A stretch of 64,000 bases of DNA, from positions 1 to 64,000 of the forward strand of contig DASZWD010000014.1 of NCBI GenBank assembly GCA_035546775.1, in the 5' to 3' direction. Positions 35,398 to 43,122 of this stretch are shown in pieces. Made by a program: the position numbers and the translations under genes. This DNA comes from Acidimicrobiales bacterium (GTDB lineage: Bacteria; Actinomycetota; Acidimicrobiia; Acidimicrobiales; JACCXE01). Each line of letters opens with the position of its first letter. Within the stretch, counting starts at the first letter, position 1. The notes beneath the pieces were generated by a model. That model did not search any database. It had not been told where the DNA came from and worked only from the letters and a program-made list of their open reading frames with translations.

Positions 35398-35799
35398 ATG
35401 CTGCTGACCGAAATCGACCACGTCGCCATCGCCGTCAACGACCTCGAAGCCGCGATCAAGTACTACCAAGACGCCTTCGGCGCGACCGTCGACCATCGTG
35501 AGGTCGTCGAATCCGACGGCGTCGAAGAAGCGTTGCTGAAGGTGGCCGAGAGCTATATCCAGCTGCTCACGCCCACGCGCCCGGACTCGCCCGTCGCCAA
35601 AGCGATTGAGAAGCGCGGTGAGGGCCTGCACCACGTCGGCTACCGCGTCGACGACTGCGCCAAGGCACTCGAGGCCATCGTCGCCGCCGGTGGCACCGGC
35701 ATCGACAAGGCGCCGCGTCCTGGCTCGCGCGGCACGACCGTCGCCTTCGTGCACCCCAAGGGCTCCTTCGGCACGCTCATCGAACTCGTCCAGGAGTAA
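35398..35799 (+). CDS. Methylmalonyl/ethylmalonyl-CoA epimerase
   Basis: 133-residue glyoxalase-fold enzyme that flips the 2-carbon of methylmalonyl-CoA, and of ethylmalonyl-CoA in the ethylmalonyl-CoA pathway. Metal-ligand segments are EIDHVAIAVNDLEAAI (His near residue 7), GEGLHHVGYRVDD (His near 80) and GTLIELVQE at the end (Glu). It starts directly behind the stop of the Ccr-like gene and ends 5 nt before the serine esterase gene, so the three are probably co-transcribed. The window mutase (56490-58439) would use its product. Confidence 0.93.
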   Translation: MLLTEIDHVAIAVNDLEAAIKYYQDAFGATVDHREVVESDGVEEALLKVAESYIQLLTPTRPDSPVAKAIEKRGEGLHHVGYRVDDCAKALEAIVAAGGTGIDKAPRPGSRGTTVAFVHPKGSFGTLIELVQE

Positions 35800-35804
35800 C
35801 CGGC

Positions 35805-36959
35805 GTGGACATCGGGGGGGATGTCGCGCCGGGTTTCGAGCCGGTCCGCGACGCGTTCGTCGCCAACTTCGCGCGCGGCGCTGAACTCGGCGCGGCGGCG
35901 GCGATCTTCAAGGACGGCGTGAAGATCGTCGACGTGTGGGGTGGTGTCGCCGACAAGGACACGGGCGCCCCGTGGAACGACGACACGCTCCAGTTGGTGT
36001 TCTCGACGACGAAGGGCGCGACGGCGGCCTGCGCCGCGTTGCTCATGCAGCGCGGCTTGCTCGACGTCGACGCGCCCGTCGCGGAGTACTGGCCCGAGTT
36101 CAAAGCCGAGGGCAAGGACCGCATCCCGGTGCGCTGGCTGCTGTGCCACCGCGCCGGGTTGCCGGCGCTCGACGAGCCGCTGACGCCCGAGCAGGTGTGC
36201 GCCTGGGATCCCGTGGTCGACGCGCTGGCGGCGCAGAAGCCGTGGTGGGAGCCCGGAACCAAGCACGGCTACCACGCCTTCACCTACGGCCATCTCGTGG
36301 GCGAAGTGGTGCGGCGCATCAGCGGCAAGTCGCTCGGGCAATTCTTCGCGGAGGAGATCGCCAACCCGATCGGCGCCGAATTCTTCATCGGTTTGCCCCA
36401 ATCGGAAGAACACCGCGTCACCAAGTTGGTGCAAGGCGCGCCGCCGGCGGGCAACGTCGCCATGACCGACGACATCAAGGAACTCGTCGCGGGAATCATG
36501 GATCCGACCTCGTTGATCTCCCACACGTTCAACTTCGCCAAGCCGGCGCTCGATCTCGATTCGCCCGCGGTGCACGCGGCGGAGATCCCCGCCGCGAACG
36601 GCATCTGCACTGCCCGGGGCCTCGCCCGCTTCTACGCCAGTCTCATCGGCGAGGTGGACGGTGTGCGCGTGCTCGACCCGTCCACCGTGGCGACCGTCAC
36701 CACCGAGCAGTCGAACGGCAAGGACGAGGTGTTGCGCAAGATCACCCGCTTCGCCCTGGGCTTCATGCTCGACGGGCCCGACGTGCCGTATTTCGGTTCC
36801 GGCTCGTTCGGCCACGACGGCGCCGGCGGCTCACTCGGCTTCGCTGACCCCGAATCGGGCATCGCGTTCGGCTACGTGATGAACCAGATGAATCAGGGCA
36901 TCAACGCCGACCCCCGCCCGCACGCAATTATCCAAGCATTGAAGGGATGTCTGTCATGA
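35805..36959 (+). CDS. Beta-lactamase-fold serine hydrolase, copy 1
   Basis: 384-residue class C beta-lactamase/EstB-type esterase without signal peptide. The SxxK nucleophile motif is FSTTKGATA near residue 70. The YxN-like element is in KHGYHAFTYGHLVGE near 155, and the family helix is RISGKSLGQFFAEE. In this family the enzymes mostly cleave small esters rather than beta-lactams. The GTG start is 5 nt behind the epimerase gene. It overlaps the next gene by four bases. That gene is a close tandem paralogue, indicating a local duplication. Confidence 0.9.
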   Translation: MDIGGDVAPGFEPVRDAFVANFARGAELGAAAAIFKDGVKIVDVWGGVADKDTGAPWNDDTLQLVFSTTKGATAACAALLMQRGLLDVDAPVAEYWPEFKAEGKDRIPVRWLLCHRAGLPALDEPLTPEQVCAWDPVVDALAAQKPWWEPGTKHGYHAFTYGHLVGEVVRRISGKSLGQFFAEEIANPIGAEFFIGLPQSEEHRVTKLVQGAPPAGNVAMTDDIKELVAGIMDPTSLISHTFNFAKPALDLDSPAVHAAEIPAANGICTARGLARFYASLIGEVDGVRVLDPSTVATVTTEQSNGKDEVLRKITRFALGFMLDGPDVPYFGSGSFGHDGAGGSLGFADPESGIAFGYVMNQMNQGINADPRPHAIIQALKGCLS

Positions 36960-38146
36960 CGGAGATTCACGGCGAGGTCGCCCCGGGTTTCGAGCCGGTG
37001 CGCGACGCGTTCCAGGCGAACTTCGATCAGCACGGCGACGTCGGCGCCGCGTTCGCGCTGTACAAGGACGGTGAGAAGGTCGTCGACCTGTGGGGCGGCG
37101 TCGCCAACCAGGACACGGGCGCGGCGTGGAACGAGGACACGCTGCAGCTGGTGTTCTCGACGACGAAAGGCGCTACCGCCATTTGCGCGCACCTGCTGGC
37201 CCAGCGGGGCGATCTCGACTTCGACGCGCCCGTCGCCGAGTACTGGCCCGAGTTCAAGGCCAACGGCAAGGAAAACGTGCCGGTGCGCTGGCTGCTGTCG
37301 CACCGCGTCGGCCTGCCGGTGCTCGACTCGCCGCTCACGCCCGAGGAGTACTACGCCTGGGAGCCGGTGGCCCAGGCGCTGGCGGCCAAGAAGCCGGAGT
37401 GGGAGCCGGGCACGAAGCACGGCTATCACGCCGTGACCTACGGCAATCTCGTGGGCGAGGTCGTCAAGCGCATCAGCGGCAAGTCGCTCGGCACGTTCTT
37501 CCGCGAGAACGTGGCCGAGCCGCTCGGGCTCGACTTCTGGATCGGCTTGCCCGCGTCGGAGGAGCCGCGGGTGACCAAGCTCATCTCGTTCCAACTCGGC
37601 GCCACCGAAGAGCAGCGCTCGATGTTCAAGGACTTCGACATCTCCGCGTTGCCCGAAGAGATGCGTCCGATCGTGCAGGCGTTCATGGACCCGAACTCCC
37701 TGTCGAACCGCGCCCTCACCGGCGTCACGCAACCGGCGATGGACTTCAACTCAAGGGCCAATCACGCGGCGGAGATTCCCGCGGCCAACGGCATCACGAC
37801 GGCGCGCTCGTTGGCCAAGATGTACGCCGCCCAGATCGGCGAGGTCGATGGCGTCCGTTTGATGAACGACGAGACCGTGGCCAACGCCATCGTCGAGCAA
37901 TCCAACGGCCCCGACGCCGTGCTCATGATCCCGACGCGCTTCGGCCTCGGCTTTTTCCTGGAGTCGGACTTCTCGCCGCTGTTCGGGCCCCGCTCGTTCG
38001 GTCACGCCGGCGCCGGTGGCTCCCTCGGATTTGCCGACCCCGACGCCGGCATCGGTTACGGCTACGTGATGAACAAGATGTCGACGAACCTGTCGGGCGA
38101 CCCGCGCACGATCGGCCTCGTCGACGCCATCAAGTCCTGCCTGTAG
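36956..38146 (+). CDS. Beta-lactamase-fold serine hydrolase, copy 2
   Basis: 396-residue tandem paralogue of the preceding gene, with SxxK as FSTTKGATA near residue 69, KHGYHAVTYGNLVGE and RISGKSLGTFFREN. The middle carries an insertion of about 12 residues (ATEEQRSMFKDFD region) absent from copy 1. ATG 36956 overlaps the previous stop (ATGA) and has GAAGGG 9 nt upstream; ATG 36947 is an alternative. A 25-bp stem hairpin follows the stop. Small-ester hydrolysis in the cytoplasm is the likely activity. Confidence 0.9.
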   Translation: MTEIHGEVAPGFEPVRDAFQANFDQHGDVGAAFALYKDGEKVVDLWGGVANQDTGAAWNEDTLQLVFSTTKGATAICAHLLAQRGDLDFDAPVAEYWPEFKANGKENVPVRWLLSHRVGLPVLDSPLTPEEYYAWEPVAQALAAKKPEWEPGTKHGYHAVTYGNLVGEVVKRISGKSLGTFFRENVAEPLGLDFWIGLPASEEPRVTKLISFQLGATEEQRSMFKDFDISALPEEMRPIVQAFMDPNSLSNRALTGVTQPAMDFNSRANHAAEIPAANGITTARSLAKMYAAQIGEVDGVRLMNDETVANAIVEQSNGPDAVLMIPTRFGLGFFLESDFSPLFGPRSFGHAGAGGSLGFADPDAGIGYGYVMNKMSTNLSGDPRTIGLVDAIKSCL

Positions 38147-38157
38147 CTCCCACCTCT

Positions 38158-38210
38158 CCGAACTGGTCCTGTCCAGAACCGGAAACCGGTGCTGGACAGC
38201 ACCAGTTCGG
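38158..38210. terminator. Long hairpin behind the esterase pair
   Basis: Arms 38158-38182 and 38186-38210 pair over 25 bp with two mismatches around loop AAA (arm begins CCGAACTGGT). It lies 11 nt behind the stop of the second esterase gene and upstream of the amidohydrolase start at 38273, so it probably ends the 34234-38146 transcript. No T-run follows. The rest of the gap to 38272 holds only a TATGGT box. Confidence 0.7.
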
Positions 38211-38257
38211 CTTGGGAGTTCCAGTTGGAGGCGTCGTGCTTGGCCACAGCCGAACGT

Positions 38258-38263
38258 TATGGT
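38258..38263 (+). promoter_or_regulatory. -10-like TATGGT box, amidohydrolase 38273
   Basis: TATGGT ends 9 nt before ATG 38273, downstream of the hairpin that closes the previous transcript. Confidence 0.4.
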
Positions 38264-38272
38264 CCGAGCCCG

Positions 38273-39328
38273 ATGGCGTTTAACGGTCCCGGTTTCGTCG
38301 ACCACCACACCCACCTGCTGCGCGTCTGCGCGCAGGTGAAGCCGCCCTACGACTACACCTCGCCCGAGTCGATCGCGCAATACCACCGGTCGTTGGTCGC
38401 CGCCGGGCAGACGCCGATGGACGCGGCGGGTGAGTGGCTCGACGAGAGGCTCGACGCGCAGTTGATGGCGGGACTCACGCGCGCCGCGGAACTGGGCATC
38501 TGCCAGATCACCGAAGCCGGCATGCACGACTGGGAGTATTTCGACACACTGCTGCGCCGCCGCGACACCGATCGTCTCCCGTGCCGCGTGCGCGTCCTCG
38601 TCGCCAGCGGGCTGGCGGCCGAAGGCATGCGCGACCGCACCAAGGATCCGGACCTCGACGTGATCGGCGTCAAGTTCTACGCCGACGGTTGGGTGGGCCC
38701 CCGCACGTGCGCGCTGTGTGCGCCCTTCGCCGACGTGCACCCGAAAGACGACGGCGTGCTGTTCTGGGAACCGCTCAAGTTGGCCCGCGCCGCCGCCCCG
38801 CTGGCCGAAGCCGGCTGGACGATCGCCACCCACGCCATCGGCGACCGCGCCGCCATCGCCGTGCTCGACGCCTACGAGATGATTTTCGACGGCGACAAGG
38901 ACGCGGCCCTCGCCAACGGGGCGCGCATCGAGCACGCGCAGGTGCTGTCGCCCGCCATCATCGACCGCTTCGCCGATCAGGGCGTCACCGCATGCATCCA
39001 GCCGAGCTTCGCCGTGAGCGATCGCGAGTCGGCGGCCGCCGCCCTCGGCGACGAGCGGTGGAAGCGGTCCTACGACTGGCAAGGACTGCTGCGCGCCGGC
39101 GCCCGCGTCATCTGCGGCAGCGACTACCCGATCGAGACGATGGACCCGCTCGTCGGCCTGCGCGACCTCACCACCGCCGTGACGCGGGGCTCCAAGCTCG
39201 ACGTCAAGACCGCGTACGAACTGATGACCGACGAGTCCGTCGGGGTGACGACGCTGAACCAGGACCCGCGCGAGATCGACGAAGCCGACATCGGCGACCT
39301 CGAAGTCCTAGGAACCCACCCCGCCTGA
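38273..39328 (+). CDS. Amidohydrolase (YtcJ-like), compact form
   Basis: 351-residue metal-dependent hydrolase. The binuclear-type ligands are all visible: HxH in GFVDHHTHLLR at residues 8-13, the bridging-lysine region VIGVKFYADGWVG, His in IATHAIGDRA, His in IEHAQVLSP and the catalytic Asp in CGSDYPIETMDP. Family members of the amidohydrolase_3/YtcJ type normally carry 50-60 residues before the HxH that build a beta-sandwich. Here the HxH is almost at the start and the protein is about 190 residues shorter. The ATG is 9 nt behind a TATGGT box. An upstream in-frame extension to 38189 would run into the hairpin and is unlikely. Confidence 0.8.
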   Translation: MAFNGPGFVDHHTHLLRVCAQVKPPYDYTSPESIAQYHRSLVAAGQTPMDAAGEWLDERLDAQLMAGLTRAAELGICQITEAGMHDWEYFDTLLRRRDTDRLPCRVRVLVASGLAAEGMRDRTKDPDLDVIGVKFYADGWVGPRTCALCAPFADVHPKDDGVLFWEPLKLARAAAPLAEAGWTIATHAIGDRAAIAVLDAYEMIFDGDKDAALANGARIEHAQVLSPAIIDRFADQGVTACIQPSFAVSDRESAAAALGDERWKRSYDWQGLLRAGARVICGSDYPIETMDPLVGLRDLTTAVTRGSKLDVKTAYELMTDESVGVTTLNQDPREIDEADIGDLEVLGTHPA

Positions 39329-39332
39329 TGTC

Positions 39333-39376
39333 GTGTGCGGAGTTGCTCCGGCTTTCGCCGGGGCAACTCCGCACAC
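39333..39376. terminator. Hairpin between convergent genes
   Basis: Arms 39333-39352 (GTGTGCGGAGTTGCTCCGGC) and 39357-39376 pair over 20 bp with one T-G wobble around loop TTTC. It sits between the stop of the amidohydrolase (39328) and the stop of the methyltransferase gene (39379, other strand) and probably terminates both. The GGCTTTCGCC core is like the dispersed palindromes seen in many bacterial genomes. Confidence 0.75.
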
Positions 39377-39378
39377 GG

Positions 39379-40758
39379 CTAGCGCGCGAGGTCCGCTGGC
39401 GTCCAGAAGCCGGGGGATGGGTGAACCGCCGCGCCGGTGGCGTAGGACGCCAGCCGCGCGATGTGGGCGTCGTCGACGGTGGAGATCACGTCGAAGACCG
39501 CGCTCGGTCCGGCGGAGCGCAGCACCGTGTCGCCCTCGCTCGGCCGCCTCGGCAGGCCGGGGGTGAGCAGCACGACGCGCACGTCTTCGAGGCGGCCGTG
39601 GCAGGCGCTGGCGACGCCGAGGGCGCGCCACACTGCGTCCATCGTCTGCAAGCCGGGGCGGTGGGACGTGTTGGCGCCGGGCACGTCGAACAGCCACTCG
39701 CGTCCGGTGCCGTCGAGGGCGCGGAAGTCGACGATGACGCCGGCCTTCGGCACGCGGTAGTTCTCGTGGGTGATGGTGAAGCCCGACGACGCCAGCACCT
39801 TGTGCGCCAACTGGTGGGCGTTGACCTCGCCCGCAACGTCGGGGATCCGCTCGGTATCGGCGAGCCGGGCGCGGGCGACGTCGAGGTACGTCGCGTCGAG
39901 GTCGTAGCCGACGTAGCGCCGGCCGAGTCGCTTCGCCGCCACCATCGCCGAGCCGCTGCCGACGAACGGATCGAGCACGAGGTCGTCCTCGTAGGTGAAC
40001 AGCCGGATGAGTTGCTCGGGCAGTTCGACGGGGAACGGCGCCGGATGCCCGACGCGCTTGGCCGACTCCGGAGGGATCGTCCACACGTCGAGTGTGAGGT
40101 TCATGAAGTCGTCGGTGCTCACCGTGTTGACGTGCGGTAACCCGGCGGCGGCGCGTTGCTTGGCGTTCAACGCGCGATCGAAGCGGCCCTTGCTGGCGAT
40201 CACGACGCGCTCGGTCACGTCACGCAGGACCGGGTTGGCCGCGCTGCGGTACGAGCCCCAGGCGCACGAGCCGCTGGCGCCCTCGCTCTTGCGCCACACG
40301 ACCTCGCCGCGCAGCAGCAGGCCGAGCTCGTCCTGGAGGATGCGGATGACGTCGGCCGACAGGCTGCGGTAGGGCTTGCGGCCGAGGTTGGCGACGTTTA
40401 CCGCGATGCGACCGCCGGGCTCGAGCTTGCGGGCGCACTCGGCGAACACGTCGGTCAGCAACTGCAGGAATTCGAGGTAGGAACCGGGCACACCCTCGCG
40501 TTGCAGTTCTTCCTCGTACTGCTTCCCGGCGAAGTACGGGGGCGAGGTGACGACAAGCGCGACCGATCCGTCGGCCACCGCGTCCATGTGACGGGCGTCG
40601 CCGTGCACGAGGGGCTCGGCGACCGGAAGGGGCGGCAGCACGCGATCATCGGTCGACACTTCGGGGGAGCGGAAGCGGCCGTAGAAGCCCGATGCGTCGT
40701 GGTTCTCGCGCTTGCCGACGCCGAAGTTCGACGTGGTCGTCCCCTTCTTCGGCTCCAC
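39379..40758 (-). CDS. Site-specific DNA methyltransferase with C-terminal extra domain
   Basis: 459-residue amino-methyltransferase of the N4-cytosine/N6-adenine type. The catalytic motif IV is VTSPPYFAGK near residue 70 and the SAM-binding motif I is LDPFVGSGSAMVAAKRLG near 285, so the order is beta-class. After about residue 320 a further 135 residues follow, with strands like GVIVDFRALDG and WLFDVPGA, which could be a degenerate nuclease-like or recognition domain. No restriction enzyme is encoded next to it, so it may be a solitary methyltransferase; its target sequence is unknown. GTG 40758 is 8 nt behind a TAGCCT box. The open frame beyond it is antisense to the next gene. Confidence 0.88.
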   Translation of the reverse strand: MEPKKGTTTSNFGVGKRENHDASGFYGRFRSPEVSTDDRVLPPLPVAEPLVHGDARHMDAVADGSVALVVTSPPYFAGKQYEEELQREGVPGSYLEFLQLLTDVFAECARKLEPGGRIAVNVANLGRKPYRSLSADVIRILQDELGLLLRGEVVWRKSEGASGSCAWGSYRSAANPVLRDVTERVVIASKGRFDRALNAKQRAAAGLPHVNTVSTDDFMNLTLDVWTIPPESAKRVGHPAPFPVELPEQLIRLFTYEDDLVLDPFVGSGSAMVAAKRLGRRYVGYDLDATYLDVARARLADTERIPDVAGEVNAHQLAHKVLASSGFTITHENYRVPKAGVIVDFRALDGTGREWLFDVPGANTSHRPGLQTMDAVWRALGVASACHGRLEDVRVVLLTPGLPRRPSEGDTVLRSAGPSAVFDVISTVDDAHIARLASYATGAAVHPSPGFWTPADLAR

Positions 40759-40766
40759 GCTGCGTA

Positions 40767-40772
40767 AGGCTA
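40767..40772 (-). promoter_or_regulatory. -10-like TAGCCT box, DNA methyltransferase
   Basis: TAGCCT on the minus strand, 8 nt before GTG 40758. This supports GTG over upstream extensions. Confidence 0.45.
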
Positions 40773-40782
40773 CGGCCTCGCC

Positions 40783-41634
40783 ATGAAACTCGGGATCCTC
40801 ACGCCGGTTTTGACCCTCGTGCCCCGCGGCCACGCCCGCTGGGAGCGCGATGGCACCATCGACGACGTCGCCCGCATCGCCGAGGCCGCCGACCGCCTCG
40901 GGTACGACCACCTCACCTGCAGTGAGCACGTGGCGGTGCCCGCGGCCGCGGTCGCCGTGCGCGGCGGGCGCTACTGGGATCCGCTGGCCACCTTCGGTTT
41001 CCTGGCGGCGCGCACGACGCAGATCCGGTTCGCCACCGACGTGCTCGTGCTCGGCTACCACCACCCGCTGGCGATCGCCAAGCGGTACGGCACGCTCGAC
41101 CGCGTCAGCAACGGCCGGCTCGTGCTCGGCGTCGGCGTCGGCACCCTCGAAGAGGAGTTCGCGCTGCTCGACGCGCCCTTCGACGATCGGGGCCCGCGCG
41201 CCGACGACGCGCTGCGGGCGTTGCGCGTCGCGCTGTCGGATCCGGTGCCGGCGTACCACGGCGACTTCTACGCCTTCGAGGACATGGTGCTCGACCCGAC
41301 GCCGGTGCAGGGGCACGTGCCGTTCTGGATCGGCGGACGTTCGGCCCGGTCGCTGCGACGCGCCGTCGAACTCGGCGACGGCTGGTGCCCGTTCTGGCTG
41401 GCGCCAGACAAGGCGGCCACGTGGTTGGCGCGCCACGACCTCCCGATGAACTTCGAGGTGGTCTTACAGACTGATGTGCCCGTCGATCCCGTGGGTGCGC
41501 CCGACGACGCCCGCGCCGCCGCCCAGCGGCTGATCGACGCCGGCGCCACGGCGTTGTCGCTGCGCTTCGTGCACCACTCCGTCGACCACTACATCGAGCA
41601 GCTCGACGCGATGCAGCAGTTGCTAGGGGAGTGA
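40783..41634 (+). CDS. LLM-class F420-dependent oxidoreductase
   Basis: 283-residue luciferase-like TIM-barrel flavin/F420 oxidoreductase, cytoplasmic. Family segments are AEAADRLGYDHLTCSEHV, TFGFLAARTTQIRFATDVLVL, RVSNGRLVLGVGVG and VPFWIGGRSARSLRRAVELGDGW (the last two spread over residues 105-200). The actinobacterial F420-type is more likely than FMN given the Ddn-like gene at 55225, but the cofactor is not provable here. It is divergent from the methyltransferase with 24 nt between starts, and its end overlaps the convergent gene at 41623 by 12 bases. Confidence 0.87.
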   Translation: MKLGILTPVLTLVPRGHARWERDGTIDDVARIAEAADRLGYDHLTCSEHVAVPAAAVAVRGGRYWDPLATFGFLAARTTQIRFATDVLVLGYHHPLAIAKRYGTLDRVSNGRLVLGVGVGTLEEEFALLDAPFDDRGPRADDALRALRVALSDPVPAYHGDFYAFEDMVLDPTPVQGHVPFWIGGRSARSLRRAVELGDGWCPFWLAPDKAATWLARHDLPMNFEVVLQTDVPVDPVGAPDDARAAAQRLIDAGATALSLRFVHHSVDHYIEQLDAMQQLLGE

Positions 41635-42273
41635 TCGTGTCCAGTCGAAGGGTGTGAGGCTGACGAAGGGGGCGGCGAACCGCACGGGCTGGGTCAGTGC
41701 GTCCGACAACGCGGCGCCGACGGCAACGGGATCACCGTCGAGGTAGCAAACGGTCAGGTGGCGACCCGTGGTGTCCACGAGACGCTCGTGGAAGCGAGCG
41801 CCGATGTACCGCCACACGCCGGCAACACCATCGAGTGCGGGGACCGCGACGGGTTCGTCGCTCACGATCAGATACGCGCCCCGATTGGGCCGGAACGGCA
41901 GAACCTCCGGTCGCACTACCGCCGAAGTGGCGCCGGCGAACGCATACCCCGCCAACTCGACCGGCGGCAGTCGCAGCGGCATGCGACCGGCCTCCCGCAA
42001 CTCGGCGCCGAGGGTGAAGAAGCGCTCGAGCGAGCCTTTGTCGGCGAAGAGGTACTGCACCACGTGGTCGGCGGCGTCGAGCGAACCGTCGCCGGTGGCG
42101 CGGGCGGAGCGGCACTCGGGCGTCGACACCCAGCGCTGACCGAGCACGAGCGAGCGCATCGAGTACTGCTCGGGCAGGTGATCGAGGCTGTGCCACGCGA
42201 GGTAGGCGGCGTCGTCACCATCAGGCGAGCGTTCCGACAACGACAACACGCAGAGTCGTACGGACGCGGCCAC
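41623..42273 (-). CDS. EthD-like conserved protein of unknown function
   Basis: 216-residue protein that I do not recognise with certainty. Two halves show an alpha/beta ferredoxin-like pattern, with YLAWHSLDHLPEQYSMRSLVLGQR split over residues about 22-45 resembling EthD/dimeric barrel proteins. The later part has GVWRYIGARFHERLVDT. GTG 42273 is 7 nt behind a TAGGCT box; the TTG at 42294 is less likely. The stop overlaps the end of the LLM gene by 12 bases. Confidence 0.6.
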   Translation of the reverse strand: MAASVRLCVLSLSERSPDGDDAAYLAWHSLDHLPEQYSMRSLVLGQRWVSTPECRSARATGDGSLDAADHVVQYLFADKGSLERFFTLGAELREAGRMPLRLPPVELAGYAFAGATSAVVRPEVLPFRPNRGAYLIVSDEPVAVPALDGVAGVWRYIGARFHERLVDTTGRHLTVCYLDGDPVAVGAALSDALTQPVRFAAPFVSLTPFDWTRSLP

Positions 42274-42280
42274 GCGTCCG

Positions 42281-42290
42281 AGCCTAGGTT
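42281..42290. promoter_or_regulatory. Overlapping divergent -10 boxes (AGCCTAGGTT)
   Basis: The ten bases contain TAGGCT on the minus strand (42286-42281, 7 nt before GTG 42273) and TAGGTT on the plus strand (42285-42290, 7 nt before GTG 42298). Both starts are leaderless in layout, and the two polymerases would compete for the same site. Confidence 0.5.
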
Positions 42291-42297
42291 TCAACCC

Positions 42298-43122
42298 GTG
42301 ACGTATTCACTCGTGGTGCGCGACGCCGAGACGGGAGCCTTCGGCGTCGCCGTGCAGTCGCACTACTTCTCCGTCGGCTCTGTCGTGCCCTGGGCGCGTC
42401 CCGGTGTCGGCGCGGTGGCGACGCAGGCGATGGCGGAGATCAGCTACGGCCCGCGCGGGCTGCAGCTGATGGCGGCCGGCGAATCGGCGGCCACGGCGCT
42501 GGCGTCGTTGCTCGCCGAAGACGCCGGGCGCGAGACGCGCCAGGTGGCGATGGTCGACGCCGACGGCGTGGCGGCGGCCCACACCGGCGCCTTGTGCATC
42601 GCGCACGCCAGCCACATCGTCGGTGACGGCTGGACGGTCGAAGCCAACATGATGCGCAACGCGGGTGTGCCCGAGGCGATGGCCGAGGCGCTCGCGGCGG
42701 CCGAAGGTGCACCGCTCGCCGACCGGTTGCTCGCTGCCCTCGACGCCGCCGAGGACGCCGGCGGGGACGTCCGCGGCAAACAGTCCGTGGCGATGTTGAT
42801 CGCGCCGGCGGAAGGCGAGCCGTGGGCCCGCGACCTCGACCTGCGGGTCGAGGACCACGTCGACCCGCTCGCCGAGATGCGCCGCCTCCTCGCCGTCCAC
42901 CGTGCGTATCGCGGCGGCGACGCCGGCGTGCTGGGCGAGAACTTCGAGCTGCGCTTCTGGCAGGCGATCGCGCTCGCCGTCAGCGGCGACGTCGACGCGG
43001 CGCGCGCCGAGATCGCGGCGGCGTGTGCCGTCGAACCCGGCTGGGGCGAGCTACTGCGGCGCCTACCGGCGGCGGGCGTCTGGCCGCTCGAAGTCGAAAT
43101 CATCGAGCAACTGCTCGCTTGA
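42298..43122 (+). CDS. DUF1028 (Ntn-hydrolase-like) protein
   Basis: 274-residue protein matching the DUF1028 pattern. The N-terminus is VTYSLVVRDAETGAFGVAVQSH, followed by SVVPWARPGVGAVATQAMAEISYG and the central VDADGVAAAHTG. The C-terminal 90 residues contain helices typical of the peptidoglycan-binding or TPR-like tail seen in some members. The family is Ntn-hydrolase-like but has no proven reaction. The GTG start lies 7 nt behind TAGGTT. It opens a chain of five coupled genes to 46523, with four-base or one-base overlaps. Confidence 0.82.
   Translation: MTYSLVVRDAETGAFGVAVQSHYFSVGSVVPWARPGVGAVATQAMAEISYGPRGLQLMAAGESAATALASLLAEDAGRETRQVAMVDADGVAAAHTGALCIAHASHIVGDGWTVEANMMRNAGVPEAMAEALAAAEGAPLADRLLAALDAAEDAGGDVRGKQSVAMLIAPAEGEPWARDLDLRVEDHVDPLAEMRRLLAVHRAYRGGDAGVLGENFELRFWQAIALAVSGDVDAARAEIAAACAVEPGWGELLRRLPAAGVWPLEVEIIEQLLA

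Noticed and set aside
39321-39380. Short frames across the hairpin (residues like APAFAGATP)
   Set aside because: They come from translating a palindrome and have no start context.
40759-41436. 226-residue N-terminal extension of the DNA methyltransferase
   Set aside because: It is antisense to the LLM oxidoreductase. A TAGCCT box and the expected N-terminus support GTG 40758.
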